Shown here: one piece after another, positions 1-5,463 of the stretch | How positions within the stretch are numbered: position 1 is the stretch's first letter | Layout: each line of letters opens with the position of its first letter | From: a bacterium | Lineage (GTDB): Bacteria > B130-G9 | Assembly (NCBI GenBank): GCA_035527515.1 | Contig: DATLAJ010000088.1 | Coordinates: 1 to 5,534, forward strand | Length of the DNA: 5,534 bases | Direction: 5' to 3' | Notes under the pieces: generated by a model | Database searches by the model: none | Seen by the model: only the letters and a program-made list of their open reading frames with translations | Told to the model about the DNA's origin: nothing | Position numbers and translations under genes: made by a program

Positions 1-413
1 GTGGGGTCAAACCAAGTACGTATAGCCCCGGTAGTTGTGTGCTGGATGGCCAGGATTTGCGCCCGGACGTCGCCAAGGGGGAGTTCGACCGAATTTTGGA
101 GCGTCAGAAAGATATTAGCGAGCGCTGTTGTGTCAACATCCGGGGGGTACTCGTCGGAACCGTAGAAATCAAAGATGCCACGTCTGTTTGGGGTACTTGT
201 AAGGCAATGGCGAATCCGCATGAGAAATGGGGACACGAGTGTGTTCGCCAGTGTTGAAAGAACGATACCGACAGAGCTCAGAACGAAAGGGGAGTAGAAA
301 CTGCTCACTCGGACGTGGGATAGACTCCACTCGGAGCATATAGAACTAGGATCGGCGAGGTTCGATTCGAGGGTGCGGAGAAGGGATGCTCGGACGGAGT
401 GCACGTCTCGCAT
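1..413 (-). CDS. 5' part of a possible alpha/alpha-toroid (prenyltransferase/terpene-cyclase-like) protein, cut by the left edge
   Basis: An open minus-strand frame begins at the ATG at 413-411 and stays open for 137 codons to the window edge. The frame is open back to a TGA at 548-546, with another ATG at 491, but the 413 start has AGGAAG six bases upstream. Visible segments are SSFYSPFVLSSVG (residues 37-49), a short GIFDFYGSDEY stretch (79-89), PPDVDTTALA (90-99) and GAIRTWFDP (129-137). A serine/aromatic-rich helix, then a G-x-F-x-F-Y strand, then P-P-D-x-D-T-T and another helix, repeated with a G-A-x-x-T-W-F turn, is how many helical-hairpin toroid proteins of the prenyltransferase/terpene-cyclase superfamily read. 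That assignment is from pattern memory and is tentative; substrate and pathway are unknown. There is no signal peptide or clear membrane segment. That the frame is coding is much surer than the fold. Confidence 0.6.
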   Translation of the reverse strand, partial: MRDVHSVRASLLRTLESNLADPSSICSEWSLSHVRVSSFYSPFVLSSVGIVLSTLANTLVSPFLMRIRHCLTSTPNRRGIFDFYGSDEYPPDVDTTALANIFLTLQNSVELPLGDVRAQILAIQHTTTGAIRTWFDP

Positions 414-419
414 GGTTGG

Positions 420-425
420 CTTCCT
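420..425 (-). promoter_or_regulatory. Ribosome binding site deciding the start at 413
   Basis: The minus strand reads AGGAAG here, six bases before the ATG at 413. The earlier in-frame ATG at 491 has no comparable purine run, so 413 is preferred. The 147 bases between this gene and the IS hold no other feature I can defend. A TTGCAT/AGAACT pair inside it is too weak to call a promoter. Confidence 0.55.
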
Positions 426-560
426 GGGGCACGGATATCCGCTTGAGGAGCCGATTCTGCGAGTTCTGTGCTGAGCAGCGATGCAAGACATGCTGAGTCT
501 GGACCTCTGGCCGATAGGTTCCTTGTCGTCGGTTCGCCCCCATGATCAGCGATTATTAGA

Positions 561-592
561 CCTGTGGCCCGACGACAATTGAAATTCCCGTC
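561..592 (+). repeat. IS21 left terminal inverted repeat
   Basis: Compared with the reverse complement of 3055-3080, three blocks match in order: CCTGTGGC against CCTCTGGC (7 of 8), GACGA against GACGA, and TTGAAATTCCCGT against TTGGACTTCCCGT (11 of 13). Gaps of two and three bases separate the blocks. The TG start fits the usual IS21 terminus. Confidence 0.65.
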
Positions 593-596
593 GGGC
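567..596 (+). repeat. Perfect 8-bp stem (hairpin) in the IS left end
   Basis: GCCCGACG at 567-574 is the exact reverse complement of CGTCGGGC at 589-596, with a 14-base loop that contains the palindrome CAATTG. It overlaps the terminal repeat and lies just upstream of istA. As RNA it could fold in transcripts entering from outside; as DNA it may be part of the transposase-binding end. Neither role is shown. Confidence 0.6.
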
Positions 597-645
597 GGTG
601 CATGTAGACTATTCAAGCTACTCTACTTAGCGGGAGGATGCTTGG

Positions 646-2115
646 ATGGTCACGGACAGGCAGGTCAGGTCGCTGATGAGATGTCGCCATACCGAGAGGA
701 CGCTTCGAGCGGCCGCCGACAAGGCGGGCATGGACGAGAAGACGGCGCGGAAGTACCTGCGCCTCGGGCGGCTGCCGAGCGAAGTTCAAAAACCCCACAC
801 CTGGCGCACACGGCCGGATCCCTTCGAGGCGGTCTGGCCCGAGGCGCGCGAGTTTCTCGAGGACAACGCGGGGCTGGAGGCCAAGACGCTCTTCGAGCAC
901 CTGCAGCGCAGGCATCCGGGACGCTTTCAGGATGGGCAGCTGCGCACGTTCCAGCGGCGCGTCAAGGAGTGGCGCGCCCGCCAAGGCCCCGCGCGGGAGG
1001 TGATGTTTCCCCAGCGTCACAAGCCGGGTCGCCTGGCCCAGTCCGATTTCACGCGCATGGCGACGTTGGGCGTGACGATCGCCGGTCAGCCCTTCCCCCA
1101 CATGATCTGCCATTTCGTGCTGACCTACTCGAACTGGGAAGCGGGGACGATCTGTTTTTCCGAGAGTTTCGAGAGTTTGGCCGAGGGTCTGCAGAATGCC
1201 TTGTGGGAACTGGGCGGGGCGCCGGCGACGCATCAGACCGACTGTCTGAGCGCGGCGGTGAGTCGTCTTGACAACGTCGAGGAATTCACCCAACGCTACC
1301 GCGCGCTGCTTTCCCATTACGGCCTTCAGGGACATCGCGGCCAACCCGGCAGTCCCCACGAGAACGGCGACGTGGAGCAGCGCCACCATCGGTTCAAGCG
1401 CGCGGTAGACCAGGCGTTGATCTTGCGGGGCAGCCGGGATTTCGAGAGCCGCCAGGCCTATGAGCTCTTCCTGGCGAATCTCTTCAAGCAACTGAACGCC
1501 GGGCGCACGAAGCGGCTCGCCGAAGAGATCGCCGCGTTGCGCCGTCTGCCTCTTCGACGATTCGAGGCGTTTCAGCGCAGAGAGACGACAGTGGGGCCCA
1601 ACAGCACGATTCGCGTGCTGGAGAACGTCTACTCGGTTCACAGCCGCCTGATCGGCGAGAAGGTTTGCGCCCGCGTCTACGCCGATCACATCGACGTTTG
1701 GCGCGGCCGGACCCAAGTCGAGCGCCTGGCGCGACTGCGCGGCAGGGGCAAGCACACGATCAACTACCGTCACATCATCGATTGGCTCGTGCGCAAGCCC
1801 GGCGCTTTCGAGCGTTACCTGTACCGAGACGCCTTGTTTCCCACCAGCCGCTTCCGCATGGCCTACGACGTGCTCGAGGATCTCTGGCCCGCTCGTGGGC
1901 ACAAGGAATATCTGAAGATCCTCGAACTGGCGGCCAAAGAAAACGAGGCCGCCGTGGACGGGGCGCTTCACCACCTGCTGAAGCGCGACGAACCGCTGTC
2001 GGCCCAGGCCGTCGAGGCTCTCGTCGCGGCGGGTCGGGAATGCTGCTCGCCGCGCCAAGTGCGGGTCGATGCGGTCCAGCTCGGCGACTACGATGTCTTG
2101 CTGGAGGTCATCTGA
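646..2115 (+). CDS. istA: IS21-family transposase IstA (DDE integrase-fold)
   Basis: This 489-residue protein catalyses DNA cleavage and strand transfer at the IS ends. Residues about 15-41 (RTLRAAADKAGMDEKTARKY) look like the N-terminal helix-turn-helix that binds the terminal repeats. The catalytic core follows, with D134 in AQSDFTRM, D199 in HQTDCLSAAV and a glutamate in the P-x-x-x-N-G-D-V-E segment. E244 is the likely third catalytic residue by analogy with the family's K-G-x-V-E motif; E239 is the alternative. The C-terminal part (about 300-489) is the usual Mu-type beta-barrel and tail region. The length is normal for the family, with no frameshift. The start is supported by GGGAGG at 632-637, eight bases upstream. 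The stop TGA shares its last base with the istB start, so the two are translationally coupled. Confidence 0.95.
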   Translation: MVTDRQVRSLMRCRHTERTLRAAADKAGMDEKTARKYLRLGRLPSEVQKPHTWRTRPDPFEAVWPEAREFLEDNAGLEAKTLFEHLQRRHPGRFQDGQLRTFQRRVKEWRARQGPAREVMFPQRHKPGRLAQSDFTRMATLGVTIAGQPFPHMICHFVLTYSNWEAGTICFSESFESLAEGLQNALWELGGAPATHQTDCLSAAVSRLDNVEEFTQRYRALLSHYGLQGHRGQPGSPHENGDVEQRHHRFKRAVDQALILRGSRDFESRQAYELFLANLFKQLNAGRTKRLAEEIAALRRLPLRRFEAFQRRETTVGPNSTIRVLENVYSVHSRLIGEKVCARVYADHIDVWRGRTQVERLARLRGRGKHTINYRHIIDWLVRKPGAFERYLYRDALFPTSRFRMAYDVLEDLWPARGHKEYLKILELAAKENEAAVDGALHHLLKRDEPLSAQAVEALVAAGRECCSPRQVRVDAVQLGDYDVLLEVI

Positions 2116-2873
2116 TGAGTTTGCAAGTCAGCGTGCACAAGAGTCTGGAGGGACACCTCAAGGAACTGCGCATGCCGACGGTGCGCCAGTGCTACCGCGA
2201 CGAAGCCGGGCGCGCCCGCAAGGAGTCGCTCAGTTACGAGCGCTACCTTCTCGAAGTGGTGCGTCGCGAGGCGGAGGTCCGCCGCCAGCGCCGCATCGAA
2301 CGGCTCTTGCGACAATCCAAGTTGCCTTTGGAGAAAAGCCTCGAGGCCTTCGATCTCTCGCGCCTGCCGTTGCGGCTGCGTCAGCAGATTCAGGTCCTGC
2401 TCGAAGGCTCCTTCCTCGAACGGCGCGAGAACGTCCTGGCGTTCGGGAACCCGGGCAGCGGCAAGACGCATCTGTTGTGCGCCATCGGGCAGCAACTGGT
2501 GCGTCACGACCACCGCGTGCTTTTCACCACCTGCAGCCTCCTGGTGCAGGAACTGCTGATCGCCAAGACCGAACTCAAACTGGCCAAAGCGCTCAAGCGC
2601 CTTGCGAAGTTTGAAGCGGTCATCATCGACGACATCGCCTACGTCCAACAGAACCGCGAAGAGATGGAGGTGCTCTTCACGCTCCTGGCCGAACGCTATG
2701 AGCGCGGCAGCGTCATGCTGAGTTCCAATCTGCCCTTTTCGCAGTGGGAGCAGATCTTCAAAGACCCCATGACCACCGCCGCGGCCATCGACCGCCTCGT
2801 GCACCACTGCGTGATCCTCGAACTCAACGTCAAGAGCTACCGCATGGAACAGGCGAAAAAGACCAAGAAATGA
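2115..2873 (+). CDS. istB: IS21-family helper ATPase IstB (AAA+)
   Basis: This 252-residue AAA+ ATPase assembles on target DNA and stimulates IstA. An N-terminal helical region (1-80, rich in Arg and Lys) precedes the ATPase core. The Walker A motif is GNPGSGKT at 111-118 and Walker B is EAVIIDD at 167-173. A sensor-1-type SSNLP follows at 203-207, and an arginine lies in DRLVH (226-230) near the C-terminus. The GNP in Walker A replaces the more frequent G-P-x-G form but keeps GKT. The start ATG overlaps the istA stop (TGATG) and has GGAGGT at 2103-2108 inside istA, six bases upstream. A longer frame is open upstream from 1665 but runs through istA out of phase and is not the gene. The C-terminus KKTKK is basic. 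The length is normal, and no damage is seen. Confidence 0.95.
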   Translation: MSLQVSVHKSLEGHLKELRMPTVRQCYRDEAGRARKESLSYERYLLEVVRREAEVRRQRRIERLLRQSKLPLEKSLEAFDLSRLPLRLRQQIQVLLEGSFLERRENVLAFGNPGSGKTHLLCAIGQQLVRHDHRVLFTTCSLLVQELLIAKTELKLAKALKRLAKFEAVIIDDIAYVQQNREEMEVLFTLLAERYERGSVMLSSNLPFSQWEQIFKDPMTTAAAIDRLVHHCVILELNVKSYRMEQAKKTKK

Positions 2874-3054
2874 GTTTTCTCCTGTGATGATTCCCTTTGC
2901 CTCCGCCAATCGCCCTTGACCGTCGCGCCGCCAAAACGCTGAAAGGGACCTGCCGCTCGCGCAACAAGCCCCTTCCCGTCACCACAGGCAGACGTTCCTC
3001 TCCAGGAGAGCGCTGCAAGAGCAACCTACGCCAACCCAAGGCGGCAGGTCAAGA

Positions 3055-3080
3055 ACGGGAAGTCCAATCGTCGCCAGAGG
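3055..3080 (-). repeat. IS21 right terminal inverted repeat
   Basis: Read on the minus strand this begins CCTCTGGCGACGATTGGAC and matches the left end in three gapped blocks. The second base of the presumed TG terminus is C here (TCTGG), a possible mutation of the tip. The stop codon of the neighbouring SEFIR gene lies only seven bases beyond. Confidence 0.6.
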
Positions 3081-3086
3081 AAAAAA

Positions 3087-3587
3087 CTAGTTGACGCTGG
3101 TCAGCTTGCTGCCAAGTTCGGGTTTGACATAGAGAGGCTTGTCAAAGATCCATCTCAGCAGCTGCTCGAAATTCCCTGCGTACCGATCAGCTTCGCTGAG
3201 ATCAATGTAAATCCGCGACTTGTAGTACGTTGGAAGAAATGGTTTTCCGTTCTCATCCTTTTGGCTGACAACGGCTACAAACTTCTCTTGGGCTTGGTTC
3301 TCATAGACTTCCCTCGAGATGATTTGTGTCTCCGTGCCTACGCCACCGGCCCGGCCGTCGGCCTTTGCAGCGTATTTCTCATCACAGACAATTGCGACCT
3401 TCTTGATCTCGGGATTGGTGACCATCTGCTCCATGAAAGCTAGAGCGTCATGTCCCTCTTTGAGATCCCATTTGTCCAAAATGACGTCAACGCCAGACTC
3501 GCGCAACTCTGTAGCAAGGTCTACGACCCACCGTTCATGTTCGCTGTCTGACCAACTGTACGAAATGAAAAGCTTCGGGGCGGTCAT
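3087..3587 (-). CDS. SEFIR/TIR-like domain protein, probably missing its C-terminal part
   Basis: The 166 residues are nearly all one SEFIR-type domain of the STIR (SEFIR/TIR) superfamily. Residues 5-11 are KLFISYS, the first strand and box 1. H17 and W20 lie in EHERWV, followed by an LATELRESGVDVILDKWDL helix-strand (24-42), EGHDALAFMEQM (44-55), a KKVAIVCD strand (62-69) and GGVGTETQIIS (81-91). E86 sits where TIR enzymes carry their catalytic glutamate, which is an inference. Bacterial SEFIR and TIR proteins are often immune effectors that deplete NAD or act in signalling, and they usually carry a further C-terminal sensor domain. Here the frame stops ten residues after PELG-type sequence, beside the IS21 end. 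The last residues (SKLTSVN) do not look like the usual continuation. No signal peptide is seen. GGAG at 3598-3601 lies ten bases before the ATG. An intI relic is just upstream on the same strand. Confidence 0.85.
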   Translation of the reverse strand: MTAPKLFISYSWSDSEHERWVVDLATELRESGVDVILDKWDLKEGHDALAFMEQMVTNPEIKKVAIVCDEKYAAKADGRAGGVGTETQIISREVYENQAQEKFVAVVSQKDENGKPFLPTYYKSRIYIDLSEADRYAGNFEQLLRWIFDKPLYVKPELGSKLTSVN

Positions 3588-3602
3588 TCGACTACGGCTC
3601 CA

Positions 3603-3622
3603 TGGGCATAACCTAGTTTTGG
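3603..3622 (-). other. Possible attI-like recombination core between the intI relic and the SEFIR gene
   Basis: The minus strand reads CCAAAACTAGGTTATGCCCA. AAAAC followed shortly by GTTA recalls, from memory, the end of the class 1 attI site, where cassettes join at GTT. GTTATGC (3612-3606) departs from the GTTRRRY consensus at one base. It lies about 35 bases after the presumed ancestral intI stop and about 20 before the SEFIR start. That is where attI would be expected in integrons whose integrase points the same way as the cassettes. This rests on a short motif and position only. Confidence 0.22.
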
Positions 3623-3655
3623 ACGGACTGCATAAAACCCCTCATATCCCGCCGA

Positions 3656-3846
3656 TTACAGCGCGTCTGCCGGAGTCCTGACGCCCTTCCTCCTCAGTTG
3701 AGGACGTGGGTGTAGATCATCGTCGTCTTCACATCCCCCTGCCCCAGAAGATCCTGCACCGTGCGGATATCATATTCGTCCTCCAGCAAATGGGTGGTGA
3801 AGGAATGAGGGAGAAGGGCTGCAATGGCTCGTCCTGGAAGAGCATG
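3656..3846 (-). pseudogene. intI: Relic of the 3' end of an integron integrase (tyrosine recombinase)
   Basis: The frame on the minus strand, open from 3867 to a TGA at 3696-3694, gives [18 protein letters not shown], then [19 protein letters not shown]. This is the box II region of a tyrosine recombinase, with the nucleophile tyrosine (codon 3714-3712) in IYTHV. After the TGA, a frame one base off reads KGVRTPADAL and stops at TAA 3658-3656. This matches the IntI-specific tail (G-G-x-G-V-R-S-P-x-D-A-L), which XerC/D lack. It is dead: only the last 55 or so residues of about 330 remain. The catalytic Arg of LRHSF reads as Pro (LLPHSF). The GH histidine is Gln (LLGQ), and there is a stop plus a one-base frameshift. 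Sequence before HSF is no longer integrase-like. A related copy lies at the right edge. Confidence 0.82.
3754..3846 (-). repeat. Direct repeat, copy 1 (within the intI relic)
   Basis: This stretch matches 5444-5534 in the same orientation with about a dozen substitutions and one one-base indel, roughly 87% identity by eye. The match stops sharply on the low-coordinate side at 3754, although the intI homology itself continues to 3656 in this copy. Confidence 0.85.
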
Positions 3847-3920
3847 TTTGCAAGTGCACCCATCGTCTCAACCCGCCGCATTGATGTGCGCTGCCTTAAA
3901 CGCCTTGCGCTCCGTCTCCC

Positions 3921-3950
3921 TTTCTATCCCGAACCCCCTCCTTTTGTCAA
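3921..3950 (-). promoter_or_regulatory. Candidate sigma-70 promoter reading into the intI relic and SEFIR gene
   Basis: The minus strand has a perfect TTGACA at 3950-3945 and TAGAAA (4 of 6 with TATAAT) at 3926-3921, with 18-base spacing. Nothing but the intI relic lies between it and the SEFIR start about 335 bases downstream. It could therefore serve as a cassette-type promoter. The -10 is imperfect and the call rests only on the match. Confidence 0.3.
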
Positions 3951-4007
3951 GACCTGAAGGGGTGGTCAAGTGAGGGCGGGAACAAAGAGCTGCCATAAGG
4001 GGCTTGA

Positions 4008-4283
4008 GGGGAAAGAGCGACTGTTTGTTCACTGCAATCAATTGTCTATCTGTTTTGGTTTGCGAATTCCCGGTCCTTTGACCCCTTTTCTTTCAGAAAA
4101 TGGCTGAGAATTGAAAAGAAAAAGAATTTGGGGGTATCTGAAGGGAGAACGGGGGACCTTGCACGGGAGAAGGCTACAAAGGAAATCATAAACGGGGATC
4201 TCTACAAAGCCGACCAATGGGCAAGGCTCACGGTCCGGATTGACGATGTTATGATTGCCCTTAACGGGGTTCGGTATTCGTAA
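4008..4283 (+). other. ATG-less open frame, possible gene remnant
   Basis: The frame is open for 91 codons after a TGA at 4005-4007 and ends in TAA at 4281-4283. The last part reads like real protein, with segments GDLAREKATKEIINGDLYKA, DQWARLTVRIDDV and ALNGVRYS. There is no ATG except one near the end. TTG and CTG codons exist, but none has a Shine-Dalgarno site. I do not recognise the product. It may be the 3' end of a degraded gene or chance; it would also be the only plus-strand gene outside the IS. Confidence 0.25.
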
Positions 4284-4333
4284 GTGTGTTTGTAATGCAA
4301 GGGAAGGCGTTGGGGTTCTTGGGCATCTCGGAA

Positions 4334-4348
4334 AGAGGTTTCCCCTCT
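4334..4348 (-). terminator. Weak hairpin overlapping the stop codon at 4347
   Basis: AGAGG and CCTCT form a 5-bp stem around a five-base loop, starting within the TAG of the membrane-protein gene. Only three T residues follow on the minus strand, so it is at best a poor rho-independent terminator. Confidence 0.2.
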
Positions 4349-4868
4349 AATATGGCAGGTCATCATGAACATTGAATCTCATCTCGCTTTCTGCTTGAGA
4401 TAAAGCCTCTCGAAAAGAACGTTCCGGGTGCTCGTTGTGGATCTCCATTGCCCTTTGGAGGACATATCTGTCAGCAGAGACCGCTCCTGCCCTCATCCAG
4501 AAGATGACATTCACGGCAGCAACTACTGTTGCGATTCTCCAGCCTGCCCAAATAGCAATAGGGAGCAGCACTAGTAGGATGTGCATTGTTCCGATTAGGA
4601 TCCCACTAAAGCACGAAACGAGTCGAATTCTGTTGGTTCTGCGTTTGACCAATTGGGCGTTGTACCACCAACCGAGAAGAGAGACGAGCATTGCGATAGG
4701 AAACGCAACTCCACAAACCAAGGGCACACCGAAAAAGACGGAAACGGGAAAGGCCATCAACGACAGGATGACCCACAAACCCAAAAAGGCGTCGAGTTTG
4801 TGATTCCAAAAGAATAGGGCTATCGATACGGGGAGAAGGTAAATGGCTGAAAGTGTGAGCCAGCTCAC
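4347..4868 (-). CDS. Unrecognised five-segment membrane protein with a charged C-terminal tail
   Basis: I do not recognise this 173-residue protein. It shows about five hydrophobic segments, at roughly residues 4-21, 26-46, 48-68, 83-103 and 105-126. A basic loop KRRTNRIR (75-82) between the third and fourth is probably cytoplasmic by the positive-inside rule. The last 45 residues are polar and charged (DRYVLQRAMEIHNEHPERSF, then EALSQAESEMRFN) and probably form a soluble helix. The start is GTG, not ATG, and is well supported by AAGGAGGT eight bases upstream. No signal peptide, catalytic motif or metal site is seen. It lies 166 bases after another small membrane-protein gene on the same strand and before the intI relic. 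Being a short, stand-alone, orphan-like membrane protein, it resembles typical integron cassette cargo, but that is context only. Confidence 0.82.
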   Translation of the reverse strand: MSWLTLSAIYLLPVSIALFFWNHKLDAFLGLWVILSLMAFPVSVFFGVPLVCGVAFPIAMLVSLLGWWYNAQLVKRRTNRIRLVSCFSGILIGTMHILLVLLPIAIWAGWRIATVVAAVNVIFWMRAGAVSADRYVLQRAMEIHNEHPERSFREALSQAESEMRFNVHDDLPY

Positions 4869-4876
4869 GGTTTCAG

Positions 4877-4884
4877 ACCTCCTT
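4877..4884 (-). promoter_or_regulatory. Strong ribosome binding site deciding a GTG start
   Basis: The minus strand reads AAGGAGGT, a full match to the 16S rRNA tail, eight bases before the GTG at 4868. This fixes an otherwise unremarkable GTG as the start. Confidence 0.8.
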
Positions 4885-4997
4885 TTGTGTCGCTGATCGC
4901 CTGAAGCCTCCGTATTCGGAAACCTATCATGAATGGCCCCGACCTGCGACTTGCCGATTCCCGATTTTGGCCCCTACTGAAGAGTAACTACTGAGTC

Positions 4998-5024
4998 TCC
5001 CGATTGCACTGAGATGCTCCGGGA
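4998..5024 (-). terminator. Imperfect hairpin downstream of the 5035 stop codon
   Basis: TCCCG and CGGGA enclose a second short stem, GCA/TGC, with a small internal loop. The structure lies 10 bases past the stop codon of the membrane gene ending at 5035. No T-run follows on the minus strand, so termination is unproven. It also lacks the paired core sites of an attC hairpin. Nothing else stands out between the two membrane genes. Confidence 0.25.
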
Positions 5025-5034
5025 ATTCGGTTCT

Positions 5035-5463
5035 TCACTTTTTCACTCCACCCCTGTCCCCAAGCCAGATGAACTCGAAGATGCCGACAGCAGCGACAGC
5101 GATTGCCCAGCCAAGCCAGCTCTCCTCAAGGTTCTCTGGATCCAGATTGGCGTCGGGCATGATGCCAAACGCCAAGAGAAAGATCACGATAGGCACAACT
5201 ACAGCGATCACAACGCGCTGTGCACTGCTGCTCACGGCACACCGTGCCAGTAATCCGCGCCACCATATCGGACCTGTAAACAACAGCAACACGCCGCAGA
5301 AGACGAGAAGACACTCCAGAAGTATGGAGCCTAGGGTTCTCTCCAAACTAGAAGGCCGCACCAATGCACACAGGAAATACACACCTGTGAGAACTGCACT
5401 CCTCACACAGGCTCGCAAGAACCGGCTTGTGTCCCATGAGTTACTGAACCGTGCGGATACCAT
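5035..5463 (-). CDS. Unrecognised small membrane protein whose start lies inside an intI relic
   Basis: I do not recognise this 142-residue protein. Hydrophobic segments lie at about residues 22-36, 44-64, 83-102 and 115-134, so it probably spans the membrane four times. An acidic loop (DANLDPENLEES, 104-115) precedes the last segment and the C-terminus is GGVKK. The first ATG (5463) and its ribosome site are within integrase-derived sequence read in another frame. The first seven residues or so (MVSARFS) are therefore of integrase-relic origin. Downstream GTG or TTG codons exist, but none has a well-spaced Shine-Dalgarno site, so the ATG at 5463 is kept with moderate confidence. Its neighbour at 4347-4868 is also a small membrane protein on the same strand. 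The 166-base gap argues against tight translational coupling. Function is unknown. Confidence 0.75.
   Translation of the reverse strand: MVSARFSNSWDTSRFLRACVRSAVLTGVYFLCALVRPSSLERTLGSILLECLLVFCGVLLLFTGPIWWRGLLARCAVSSSAQRVVIAVVVPIVIFLLAFGIMPDANLDPENLEESWLGWAIAVAAVGIFEFIWLGDRGGVKK

Larger units (their letters stand above)
561..3080 (+). mobile_element. IS21-family insertion sequence, about 2.5 kb
   Basis: The element carries the two-gene istA-istB operon that defines IS21, has a length in the family's usual 2-2.5 kb range, and shows imperfect inverted repeats at 561-592 and 3055-3080. The ends could equally be placed at 563 and 3078, making the left end start TGTGG; CC/GG on either side is ambiguous. 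The left leader before istA is about 85 bases. The right end has about 207 non-coding bases after istB, in which I see no gene. A partial GGCGATTGG motif on the minus strand near 2910-2920 resembles the terminal repeat and may be one of the internal multiple repeats common in this family. No direct target duplication is visible: the left flank ends in TTATTAGA and the right flank starts AAAAAACTAG. Both transposition genes are full length, so the element may be active or recently active. Confidence 0.9.
3871..4346. other. Long stretch without a firm gene
   Basis: These 476 bases separate the intI relic from the first membrane-protein gene. I see no minus-strand gene, no tRNA, and no matched GTTRRRY/RYYYAAC pair of the attC type. 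They hold a promoter-like pair (3921-3950), purine-rich A/G tracts around 4110-4150 and one ATG-less plus-strand open frame (4008-4283). Confidence 0.6.

Noticed and set aside
39-257. Plus-strand 72-residue frame
   Set aside because: It is opposite the better-supported minus-strand gene, with no ribosome site and no recognisable motif.
305-616. Minus-strand 103-residue frame spanning the IS left boundary
   Set aside because: It begins inside the IS terminal region, crosses the junction and overlaps the start of the supported gene at 413; it has no domain-like content.
613-2058. Long minus-strand open frame of 481 codons opposite istA
   Set aside because: It is an antisense shadow of GC-rich istA. 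The plus-strand frame has the DDE residues, helix-turn-helix and a ribosome site.
2088-2909. Minus-strand open frame of 273 codons opposite istB
   Set aside because: It is antisense to a clear AAA+ ATPase with Walker motifs; no motif is found in the shadow frame.
3319-3681. Plus-strand 120-residue frame opposite the SEFIR gene
   Set aside because: It is a shadow of the SEFIR coding strand, with no motif.
3692-3703. Palindrome CCTCAGTTGAGG at the premature stop of the intI relic
   Set aside because: A 5-bp stem with a two-base loop is too tight to be a functional hairpin; it looks like a by-product of the mutation that made the TGA.
3706-3957. Plus-strand 83-residue frame opposite the intI relic
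   Set aside because: The minus strand carries recognisable tyrosine-recombinase motifs; the plus frame does not.
4255-4350. Possible attC site between CCCCAACGCC and CCGTTAAGGGC on the minus strand
   Set aside because: The core sites break the RYYYAAC/GTTRRRY consensus and the arms do not pair, so it does not fold like an attC.
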